Assembly: GCA_038247245.1 (NCBI GenBank)
Contig: JBBRVE010000133.1
Span: 1 to 5,249, forward strand
Direction: 5' to 3'
DNA from: JAPWJZ01 sp038247245
GTDB taxonomy: Bacteria; Pseudomonadota; Alphaproteobacteria; Micavibrionales; UBA2020
DNA: 5,249 nucleotides
Under the pieces are notes generated by a model. It was given only the letters and a program-made list of their open reading frames with translations. It ran no database searches and was not told where the DNA came from. The translations under genes and the position numbers were made by a program. Below, piece after piece: positions 1-5,249 of the stretch; position 1 is the first letter of the stretch; each line of letters starts with the position of its first letter.

Positions 1-500
1 TCGGTTATCGTCCGGTGCTGAATGACAAGTTCAACGCACTTGTTAAATACACCTATCTTTCTGATCGCAGTAGCGCAGGGCAAATGTCGGCGAGCGGCGG
101 TGCCAACCCTTACGAACAACGCAGCCATGTATTCTCCGGCGATGCAATTTACGACCTGATGCCGATGCTGTCATTGGGCGGTAAACTGGGTTACCGCTTC
201 GGCGAGCTGCGCGACAATAGCGTACCGGGTTCGCCCTGGTTTGACAGCACCGCATGGCTGGGCGTCGGACGCCTCGATTTCCACGTCGTCCATGAGTGGG
301 ATTTGACGGCAGAGGCACGCTATCTTGATGCCGAAGACGCCGGCGATGCCAGGGCAAGGGCGTTGTTGGGCGTTTATAAACATATCAATGAAAACGTCAG
401 ATTCGGGGTCGGTTATAACTTCACCGACTTTGACGATGATCTGACCAATCAGGATTACACTTCACAAGGTTACTTCATTAACCTTGTCGGGGCTATGTAA
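1..500 (+). CDS. Outer-membrane beta-barrel protein, C-terminal part (5' truncated)
   Basis: The frame is open from the left edge (first full codon at base 3, reading G-Y-R-P-V-L-N-D) to TAA at 498-500, giving about 165 codons. A GTG at 15 is not a convincing start because the protein-like sequence continues upstream, so the gene most likely begins outside the window. Alternating polar and hydrophobic stretches rich in Tyr, Phe and Gly, separated by short Asp/Gly/Asn turns, indicate about eight amphipathic beta strands. Recognisable blocks are F-N-A-L-V-K-Y-T-Y-L, R-S-H-V-F-S-G-D, L-G-G-K-L-G-Y-R and the near-terminal V-G-Y-N-F-T-D-F. From memory these resemble the C-terminal barrel of large proteobacterial outer-membrane proteins, whose N-terminal part varies; the whole protein's role cannot be told from this piece. 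The last residues are N-L-V-G-A-M, lacking the terminal Phe/Trp typical of the BAM recognition signal. The gene is convergent with the peptidase gene, with 14 bp between stops. Confidence 0.8.
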   Translation, partial: GYRPVLNDKFNALVKYTYLSDRSSAGQMSASGGANPYEQRSHVFSGDAIYDLMPMLSLGGKLGYRFGELRDNSVPGSPWFDSTAWLGVGRLDFHVVHEWDLTAEARYLDAEDAGDARARALLGVYKHINENVRFGVGYNFTDFDDDLTNQDYTSQGYFINLVGAM

Positions 501-514
501 CGCCTTAAACTTTC

Positions 515-1234
515 CTAATGAACACTCGGCAAAGAGGCGTGCAGTTCATACGTCATGACGGACAGAAAAGCCACCAGCCCCAAATAAAGCACGCCGTAAT
601 TTGCGCGTTGATTCAGAGTCGCTGTGTAATAACGGGCATGTTGCTCCACCGTGCGGCGCGAAGGCCACAGGGCCTCCTTGATCTGGGGATAGGCGAGTAT
701 CCCGATCAGGATCAGCATGGGGCTGCCGTTGTAAAGAAAGAGTCCCACCAGAATGGGCATGCCGAGCAGCCAAATTTTGGGCGACAGGATGGCCGTGATG
801 CGACCGCCATCCAACGGCGATATCGGGATCAGGTTGAATAAATTCAGCATGCAGCCGCTATACGCCAATGCCAGCAGCAGAGAGCTGTTCATTTCGCGCG
901 CCATATAATAGCAGGCCATGGCACCCAACGTGCCGACGATCGGGCCCGCGAATGCCACATAAGCCTCGGTTTCGACATCCAGCGGCTGTTCCTTTAATTC
1001 AATCCACGCCCCGACGAACGGGATAAAGGTAGGTGCGCCAACGTTTAATCCACGCTGTTTTGCGGCCAGAAAATGCCCCATTTCATGCACGAAAATCAGC
1101 AGTACAAAGCCGACCGAATATCCCCATCCAAAAAACCAGGAATAAGCCAGCATGGAAAACAGCATAGTGCCGCAGGTGAGGAACACCTTGCTCAATTTTC
1201 CGGCAGCCAGCAACGCGGTCAGAAGTTTTATCAT
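515..1234 (-). CDS. Site-2 protease family (M50) intramembrane zinc metalloprotease
   Basis: This is a 239-residue polytopic membrane protein with the hallmarks of the site-2 protease family. The zinc-binding and catalytic motif H-E-M-G-H is at residues 50-54 inside a hydrophobic helix. The second motif, N-L-I-P-I-S-P-L-D-G-G at about 134-144, supplies the third zinc ligand, Asp142. Hydrophobic segments lie near residues 17-48, 94-112, 118-137, 153-184 and 212-229. There is no PDZ domain, so it is a compact member unlike RseP (about 450 residues). Family members cleave transmembrane segments of regulators or other membrane proteins; the substrate here is unknown. The ATG at 1232-1234 lies 5 bp after the DUF2167 stop codon, and the ribosome binding site is weak (AAAG-like), so translation is probably coupled to the upstream gene. 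The catalytic residues appear intact. This is the last gene of the leftward cluster. Confidence 0.9.
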   Translation of the reverse strand: MIKLLTALLAAGKLSKVFLTCGTMLFSMLAYSWFFGWGYSVGFVLLIFVHEMGHFLAAKQRGLNVGAPTFIPFVGAWIELKEQPLDVETEAYVAFAGPIVGTLGAMACYYMAREMNSSLLLALAYSGCMLNLFNLIPISPLDGGRITAILSPKIWLLGMPILVGLFLYNGSPMLILIGILAYPQIKEALWPSRRTVEQHARYYTATLNQRANYGVLYLGLVAFLSVMTYELHASLPSVH

Positions 1235-1239
1235 GATAA

Positions 1240-2166
1240 TTAACTTTGTGCGTCAGGCGTCTTTTTGGTGAACAGTTTTTTGATAAACGCACCAATCGCC
1301 AGCACGCCGACAATCACCAGTTTTTTCAATGCGATCAAACCTGCAAACAGTTTAGCGAACAAGCCCATTTTCGCGGCAACGCCGCCGGCAACCAGTGCTG
1401 TCAGGCCGTATTCGGCAACTTTATCGGTCTTGACGTTGAAGTCCTCGTAACGGTTGGTTGTGGTAAAGTCTGTCATCTGCAGAAGCGAGGGCATTTCTTT
1501 TTTGATGAGGTCGATCTGGTCCATACCTGCTACAGCATTCAACACCAACACGCCCTGACGCCCAAGAACGCGAATATTGTAGTTCAGGGAATGCACCGTT
1601 GCTCCTTCGGTTGAAAATTCCTTAGCCCAGTAAAGTTTATGCGTCTTTTTATCGTAAGTGGGGTTTTCCGCCCAGCCGATCAGTGTGACGGCGGGGTAGC
1701 CTTGACTGACCATTTCCTTGCTTTCTTCGGCCGTCTGCTCCTTCATCTCTTTCAGCAAATCATCGTAATTAATTTCATCGGTATCGCTGTCCTTGACATA
1801 GCCGTCCTTACTGTAGGAAATGACCACGCCCCAGCCTTTTTCGCTTACCGGATTGGTATCCGATGGAATGACCATGCCTAGCGTTTCGTTTCCAGGCGGG
1901 TTGTTCCAGCCTTCAACTAACAGTGTTTCGGTGCTTTGGGGACTTAGATACTTAAATCTGTCACCAAGGTTCAGTGCGGCGATATCGCCCGGAAGACTGA
2001 TCGTGCCGGATTGCGGCTTTAGTGATTGTAGGAATTCATCTGCGCTCATTGGCTTGGTGGGAGGTGCGTCGGCAGCGTGTACCGGGCTTGAGCTTGCAGA
2101 CATACATAGCACGAATGCCAGCATGAATATGCGGTGGTGCATCGCAGAAGCCGTCCTGTTGGTCAC
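1240..2166 (-). CDS. DUF2167-family secreted, membrane-anchored protein
   Basis: This is a 308-residue protein of the DUF2167 family (uncharacterised membrane-anchored proteins). An N-terminal signal peptide has a basic n-region ending in H-H-R, a hydrophobic core near residues 13-24 and a likely cleavage site after V-H-A (residue 31). The central domain carries blocks I recognise as family-typical: G-W-G-V-V-I-S-Y at 111-118, D-G-Y-V-K-D-S-D at 121-128, G-Y-P-A-V-T-L-I-G-W-A at 156-166, H-K-L-Y-W-A-K-E at 176-183 and N-Y-N-I-R-V-L-G-R at 195-203. The C-terminus has two hydrophobic, Gly/Ala-rich segments (about 253-280 and 283-295) followed by a Lys-rich tail. The likely topology is a periplasmic domain anchored in the inner membrane. 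No enzymatic motif is visible and the function is unknown. I chose the GTG at 2166 because AGAGGA sits 7 nt upstream; an ATG at 2142 also leaves the signal peptide intact. The gene is 28 bp after the receiver gene and 5 bp before the peptidase gene. Confidence 0.88.
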   Translation of the reverse strand: MTNRTASAMHHRIFMLAFVLCMSASSSPVHAADAPPTKPMSADEFLQSLKPQSGTISLPGDIAALNLGDRFKYLSPQSTETLLVEGWNNPPGNETLGMVIPSDTNPVSEKGWGVVISYSKDGYVKDSDTDEINYDDLLKEMKEQTAEESKEMVSQGYPAVTLIGWAENPTYDKKTHKLYWAKEFSTEGATVHSLNYNIRVLGRQGVLVLNAVAGMDQIDLIKKEMPSLLQMTDFTTTNRYEDFNVKTDKVAEYGLTALVAGGVAAKMGLFAKLFAGLIALKKLVIVGVLAIGAFIKKLFTKKTPDAQS

Positions 2167-2173
2167 AATAAAT

Positions 2174-2179
2174 TCCTCT
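2174..2179 (-). promoter_or_regulatory. Ribosome binding site selecting a GTG start for the DUF2167 gene
   Basis: AGAGGA on the minus strand lies 7 nt upstream of the GTG at 2164-2166. This is the best Shine-Dalgarno match in the leftward cluster. The alternative ATG at 2140-2142 has only AGGA at about 11 nt. The site therefore favours the GTG start and a signal peptide longer by eight residues. Confidence 0.65.
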
Positions 2180-2194
2180 AGTTGCTATTCAATA

Positions 2195-2614
2195 TCAGAC
2201 TTTACCGAAACGGCCGCGCTGTTCCAGCCATTTGACGACCTTGACGATATGGTCGTTCAGGACGTCTGCCTTGAACGGTTTTACGATGTATGAAGTGGCG
2301 CCTGACTTCAGCGCCTCTTGAATATAACGCTGTCCGTCTTCGCCGGAAACAATGACGAAGGCGACGTTGTCATAGGCGCGATCTTCTCGGTATTGCTGCA
2401 TTAGCGCAACGCCGCTTTTGCCGGTCATGCGCCAGTCCAGAAACAATACGTCATAGCCCGTAGCCGTCATTTTCTCTTCTGCTTCAGTTGCGCTCGATGC
2501 CGTGTCGATATGGGTAATGCCCAGATCACCCATCATCTGTTCCAGCGCCTTGATGACGACGCGGCTGTCATCGACGATCAGGTATCGCAGTTCTTTTGCT
2601 CTTTCGTCTGTCAT
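2195..2614 (-). CDS. Single-domain CheY-like response regulator
   Basis: This 139-residue protein consists of one receiver (REC) domain. The metal-binding acidic pair is D15-D16 (I-V-D-D-S), the phospho-acceptor is D60 (L-F-L-D-W-R-M), the switch residues are S90 (I-V-S-G-E) and Y109, and the conserved K112-P113-F114 follows. All residues needed for phosphorylation are present and there is no output domain, so it should act through protein interaction (flagellar motor or another partner) or as a phosphate sink or relay. Its ATG overlaps the stop codon of the REC-REC-GGDEF gene as ATGA (2611-2614), which indicates translational coupling. The divergent cheA about 1.6 kb away is a plausible phospho-donor, but that is inferred from position only. 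The N-terminus has a short charged extension (residues 1-10), and the W61-R62 following the acceptor Asp is a detail of this subgroup. It is not called cheY because the motor-binding role is unproven. Confidence 0.92.
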   Translation of the reverse strand: MTDERAKELRYLIVDDSRVVIKALEQMMGDLGITHIDTASSATEAEEKMTATGYDVLFLDWRMTGKSGVALMQQYREDRAYDNVAFVIVSGEDGQRYIQEALKSGATSYIVKPFKADVLNDHIVKVVKWLEQRGRFGKV

Positions 2615-3909
2615 TTGCCTGTCTCTTTTTCTTTTTGTTTTATTTCGGACAATTCTACCCTGTTACGGCCGTTCTTTTTCGCGCGTGTCAGCAGGTCATC
2701 GGCTTCCTTCATCATCGCTTCAAGACTTTCGCGGGCGCCATGGCATACGCCGAAGCTAGCCGTAATTTTAAGAGGCTTGCCATTGTCGTTAAGCTCCAGC
2801 GTTTCAATTGCACGACGGATGCGCTCGAAAAACTGCACGATACTGTCATCGGCAAGGTTTACCGCAAGGATGGCAAATGAATCAAGCCCGTAACGCGCCA
2901 CCACATCGGTCTGGCGGCATTGGCGGCGCAGCAGGTCGGCTACACCCTTCAGCACGATGTCGCCCGCCTTGTGCCCGTGCGTATCGTTGATCTGCTTGAT
3001 GAAATCAAGGTCGATCATGGCTGCAGTCAGGCGCAGCTGGTCGCGCTTGGCACTTGAAAATAGTCCCGATCCGGCCTCGAAGAAAAAGCGGCGGTTATGT
3101 ATGCCGGTCAGGGTGTCTCGGATGCCCATATCCTTGAGCTTACTGAACAAGTCCAGCATGCGCAGGTTCTGCGACACGCGACAGAAAAACTCTTCGGGCA
3201 GGAACGGTTTTTTTAAAAAGTCGTTCGCCCCAAGTTTGATAAACTCAGCCGATAACGCACCACGGCTGACGCCTGATGCGATGCCGATGATCGATAGCTG
3301 ATCGCGGTCGAATTTCTTGCGGATTTCCTGCACCAGTTCAACGCCATTCATGCCCGGCATGAAATAATCGGTGATGACAAGGCGGATATCGGGCTGCGCC
3401 TCCAGCATATCGAGTGCTTCCTGCGCATTCCCGGCCTCGATCACCTGACATTGGTAACCTGTCAGCAACGCGCGCACATGCATCCGGCTGGTTTTTGAAT
3501 CGTCCACGACGAGTATTTTGGTTTCGCGGTTGCGATGCACACGCTCCACGATATCGACCAGATAGCTGAGCGAGGAGGGGGTGTCCTTGATCACGTAATC
3601 CATGACGTTCCAGTCGAGGATCATCTTGCGCAGGTCTTCGGAATAGAAACTTGTAAACACGATGCAGGGCACCCGTTTTTGCATCAGATATTCGGCCGCT
3701 TCACCCTCCGAACTGTCGGGCAATATGATATCCACAAGCGCAAGGTGGAACTTGGTCTGGCCACCCTCCAGCAGGGCGCGCGCAGCTGCCAGCGTTTCAA
3801 CTGACACAACTTCTGCGCCGATGCGCTCGACGATGGCTTTTTTGACAATGCGCGAAAAGAACCTGGAATCATCGACGATCAGAATGCGGGTGGCATCTTG
3901 GATATCCAT
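2611..3909 (-). CDS. REC-REC-GGDEF response regulator with a degenerate GGDEF motif
   Basis: This 432-residue protein has the same domain order as Caulobacter PleD. REC1 (about 7-125) has D13-D14, phospho-acceptor D60, T86 and K108. REC2 (about 131-250) has D136-D137, D181 in T-D-Y-F-M-P-G-M-N-G, S212 and K234-P235. Both receivers look phosphorylatable. The GGDEF domain (about 256-422) starts with D-T-L-T-G-I-H-N-R-R at 265-274 and keeps D300 of the metal site, N308-D309 and H313-K-A-G-D317 of the nucleotide pocket. The signature loop at 341-345 is G-L-D-S-F instead of G-G-D-E-F. An RxxD I-site motif (R332, D335) sits the usual five residues before the loop. Loss of the second Gly and of the catalytic Glu argues against normal diguanylate cyclase activity; c-di-GMP or GTP binding remains possible. 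The protein is cytoplasmic. The ATG at 3907-3909 has AGGA 11 nt upstream. It is the first gene of the leftward cluster, divergent from cheA. Confidence 0.93.
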   Translation of the reverse strand: MDIQDATRILIVDDSRFFSRIVKKAIVERIGAEVVSVETLAAARALLEGGQTKFHLALVDIILPDSSEGEAAEYLMQKRVPCIVFTSFYSEDLRKMILDWNVMDYVIKDTPSSLSYLVDIVERVHRNRETKILVVDDSKTSRMHVRALLTGYQCQVIEAGNAQEALDMLEAQPDIRLVITDYFMPGMNGVELVQEIRKKFDRDQLSIIGIASGVSRGALSAEFIKLGANDFLKKPFLPEEFFCRVSQNLRMLDLFSKLKDMGIRDTLTGIHNRRFFFEAGSGLFSSAKRDQLRLTAAMIDLDFIKQINDTHGHKAGDIVLKGVADLLRRQCRQTDVVARYGLDSFAILAVNLADDSIVQFFERIRRAIETLELNDNGKPLKITASFGVCHGARESLEAMMKEADDLLTRAKKNGRNRVELSEIKQKEKETGK

Positions 3910-4011
3910 TACGCCAGTTTTCCTATGTCTTTGCCGGTATGGTACATGTCGTCGTAACTGCCGCGGCCCAAACCGCCTGCAGCATTGAAAATAACGAAAA
4001 TCCGCTCTGAA

Positions 4012-4062
4012 ATCCAGCCAGAGCTGCGGTTAGTTCCATAAAAGCTATTGAACGGGCTGGAT
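4012..4062. repeat. 8-bp inverted repeat in the divergent control region
   Basis: ATCCAGCC at 4012-4019 is matched by its reverse complement GGCTGGAT at 4055-4062. The arms are separated by 35 bp, so their centres are 43 bp apart, close to four helical turns. The right arm directly abuts the -10-like element at 4063-4068. It could be a pair of regulator half-sites, but an 8-bp match may also be chance. Confidence 0.3.
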
Positions 4063-4071
4063 ATTATGCCA
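4063..4071 (-). promoter_or_regulatory. Candidate extended -10 promoter element for the leftward cluster
   Basis: The minus strand reads TGGCATAAT, which is a TGn extension followed by CATAAT (five of six matches to TATAAT). The only upstream -35-like hexamer is TTACGA (4088-4093), a poor match at a 19-bp spacing. Initiation would be near 4056 with a leader of about 147 nt before the REC-REC-GGDEF start. This rests on inspection of consensus only. Confidence 0.25.
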
Positions 4072-4160
4072 ATTGCCCCGTCGGAAATCGTAAAGGAATT
4101 GGTGATACGATATAAGTGGTGGTTGCCGTCATTGCGCAGCCACGTTCGATCGGGCTCCCA

Positions 4161-4164
4161 AGGA
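4161..4164 (+). promoter_or_regulatory. Ribosome binding site for cheA
   Basis: AGGA lies 11 nt upstream of the ATG at 4176-4178, which is slightly long spacing. It supports that ATG as the start, as does the match of the first residues (M-D-E-I-L-S-E-F-L) to the normal beginning of CheA P1 domains. The upstream frame has no better start. Confidence 0.5.
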
Positions 4165-4175
4165 CGTCGCGCACC

Positions 4176-5249
4176 ATGGATGAAATCCTCTCCGAATTTC
4201 TGGCCGAAACGAATGAAGGGCTGGCCGAGCTCGACAATGCGCTTGTCCTGTTTGAGCGCAGCCCCGACGACGAGGAGTTGCTGGCCAAAATCTTCCGCGT
4301 CTTCCACACCATCAAAGGCAGTTGTGGCTTCATCGGGCTTGAACGCCTCGGCAGCATCGCGCACCGTGCCGAGGATATTCTGGATCTTGTCCGTGAAGGC
4401 AAGCTGGATATCACACCGGACTTCATCACCGCGTTGCTTGGTGCCGTCGACCGCATCCGTACGCTAACAGTAGAATTAGAAAAAAGCGGTCAGGAGCCGA
4501 AGGGGGAAGACGAGGATATCCTCTCGCTGATGAACGATGTGGCAGGCCCCGCGCACGAGCATGATGATGATGCTGAAGGTGCCGAACCTGTTAATTTCGG
4601 TAACGACCAATCATGGTCCTCCGCCGCCAATGATTTTTCAACTGCCGCAAAGCCGGAGGAGGGCCGTAAATCGGCTTCGGCAGAAACAGACGGCGCGCAG
4701 CAGACCTTGCGCGTCAACGTGGATCTGCTTGAAAGCATGATGACGGTTGTAAGTGAATTGGTGCTGACCCGCAACCAGCTGCTGCAAACTGCACGAACAA
4801 CAAAGAACGCGATGTTCAACACGCCGCTGCAACGGCTCAATCAGGTTGTTACCGAATTACAGGAAAGCGTGATGAAGACGCGCATGCAGCCGATTGGCAA
4901 TGCGTGGTCTAAAATGCCGCGCGTTGTGCGCGATGTCTGCCATGAACTTGGCAAGAAAATCGACCTTGAAATGCGCGGGCAGGATACGGAACTAGACCGG
5001 CAGGTTCTGGAGATGATCAAAGACCCGTTGATGCATATGGTACGCAACGCCGCCGATCATGGTATTGAGGATCCGTTCGAGCGCGTCAAGGCGGGGAAGT
5101 CGGAAACAGGCCATATCGTGCTCAACGCCTATCACCAGGGCGGGCACATCATTATTCAAATTTCCGATGACGGCCGTGGCCTTGCGCTCAACAAGATCAA
5201 GGGCAAAGCTTTGCAAGCTGGGTGGGCAAGCCAGGAGCAGCTAAACAAA
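4176..5249 (+). CDS. cheA: Chemotaxis histidine kinase CheA, N-terminal 358 codons (3' truncated)
   Basis: The frame is open from ATG 4176 to the window end without a stop, so the gene continues to the right. The P1 phosphotransfer domain (about 1-105) carries the phospho-accepting H44 in F-H-T-I-K-G-S-C-G-F. Residues 106-176 form an acidic, low-complexity linker with a short His/Asp run (about 127-132). The P3 dimerisation domain follows from about 177 (L-R-V-N-V-D-L-L, then S-E-L-V-L-T-R-N-Q-L-L). The P4 kinase domain begins near 235-250: the N box D-P-L-M-H-M-V-R-N at 283-291 with H287 and N291, and the G1 box S-D-D-G-R-G-L at 330-336. The window stops inside P4; the remaining ATP-lid motifs and the P5 CheW-like domain should lie beyond. 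No P2 CheY-binding domain fits in the linker. CheA works in receptor-CheW arrays at the membrane, phosphorylating receiver proteins; three receivers are encoded divergently next door. Confidence 0.95.
   Translation, partial: MDEILSEFLAETNEGLAELDNALVLFERSPDDEELLAKIFRVFHTIKGSCGFIGLERLGSIAHRAEDILDLVREGKLDITPDFITALLGAVDRIRTLTVELEKSGQEPKGEDEDILSLMNDVAGPAHEHDDDAEGAEPVNFGNDQSWSSAANDFSTAAKPEEGRKSASAETDGAQQTLRVNVDLLESMMTVVSELVLTRNQLLQTARTTKNAMFNTPLQRLNQVVTELQESVMKTRMQPIGNAWSKMPRVVRDVCHELGKKIDLEMRGQDTELDRQVLEMIKDPLMHMVRNAADHGIEDPFERVKAGKSETGHIVLNAYHQGGHIIIQISDDGRGLALNKIKGKALQAGWASQEQLNK

Larger units (their letters stand above)
3910..4175. other. Divergent intergenic region between the REC-REC-GGDEF gene and cheA
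   Basis: These 266 bp separate two divergently transcribed genes and should hold the promoters for both. I see an 8-bp perfect inverted repeat (4012-4019 and 4055-4062), one extended -10-like site for the leftward genes (4063-4071), and AGGA ribosome binding sites 11 nt from each start codon. On the minus strand the frame ending in TAA at 3909-3911 is open through the whole spacer and reads like protein, but it has no ATG, GTG or TTG near its beginning unless it extends antisense into cheA. No tRNA, riboswitch or terminator structure was recognised. Confidence 0.7.

Noticed and set aside
15..17. GTG at 15 as the true start of the barrel protein.
   Set aside because: The in-frame residues before it (G-Y-R-P) continue the barrel sequence style, no Shine-Dalgarno site or signal peptide is visible, and the barrel needs a secretion signal, so the gene is truncated by the window edge.
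500..540. ACGCCT/AGGCGT inverted repeat near the convergent stop codons, considered as a terminator.
   Set aside because: The stem is only 6 bp with a 29-nt loop and no adjacent T-run, and half of it lies within the peptidase coding sequence.
518..841. Plus-strand open frame of 107 codons opposite the M50 peptidase gene.
   Set aside because: It is antisense to the strongly supported peptidase motifs and its translation shows no domain-like pattern.
4091..4113. Possible flagellar sigma-28 promoter upstream of cheA (TAAAG at 4091-4095, CGATA core at 4108-4112).
   Set aside because: Both parts match only five of eight consensus bases, and the spacing between the 8-mers is about 7 nt instead of about 11, so it is not supportable.
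4115..4141. Possible sigma-54 -24/-12 element (TGGTTG followed by TTGC).
   Set aside because: The GG to GC spacing is 11 rather than the strict 10, and the -24 box matches poorly.
4064..4456. Long minus-strand open frames overlapping the start of cheA (130 and 151 codons).
   Set aside because: They run antisense to the clearly conserved CheA P1 domain and their translations in that part are low-complexity Ser/Arg- or Ala-rich without recognisable motifs. Only the spacer part of one is kept, as a finding.
4048..4467. Plus-strand frame beginning with TTG in the spacer and running into cheA in another frame.
   Set aside because: It has no ribosome binding site and conflicts with the cheA frame, which carries all the conserved kinase motifs.

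Overview
The window is a fully coding stretch of a Gram-negative chromosome. It holds the C-terminus of an outer-membrane barrel protein, a leftward four-gene cluster, and the start of a divergent cheA. The chemosensory components, the CheA P1 sequence style and the moderate GC suggest a proteobacterium, most likely an alphaproteobacterium. That placement is inference from protein flavour, since no rRNA or marker gene is present.

Layout. (1) Bases 1-500, plus strand: the C-terminal part of an outer-membrane beta-barrel protein whose N-terminus lies outside the window. It converges on its neighbour with only 14 bp between the stop codons. (2) Bases 3909 down to 515, minus strand: four tightly packed genes that look like one transcription unit. 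In order they are a REC-REC-GGDEF response regulator with a degenerate GGDEF signature (2611-3909), a single-domain CheY-like receiver (2195-2614, 4-bp ATGA overlap), a secreted membrane-anchored DUF2167 protein (1240-2166, 28-bp gap), and a compact site-2-protease-family M50 peptidase (515-1234, 5-bp gap). (3) Bases 3910-4175: a 266-bp divergent spacer. (4) Base 4176 to the window end, plus strand: the first 358 codons of the histidine kinase gene cheA, open at the right edge.

How they may work together. CheA would autophosphorylate in response to receptors and pass phosphate to receiver domains. Three receiver domains with intact phospho-acceptor aspartates are encoded directly opposite it, two in the GGDEF protein and one in the CheY-like protein. 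The GGDEF domain reads G-L-D-S-F instead of G-G-D-E-F but keeps an RxxD I-site-like motif, so it may bind c-di-GMP or GTP rather than make c-di-GMP. The reason DUF2167 and an intramembrane protease travel with this signalling pair is not known from the sequence. The arrangement suggests an envelope function under the same control.

No RNA genes, insertion sequences, CRISPR arrays or strong intrinsic terminators were seen.
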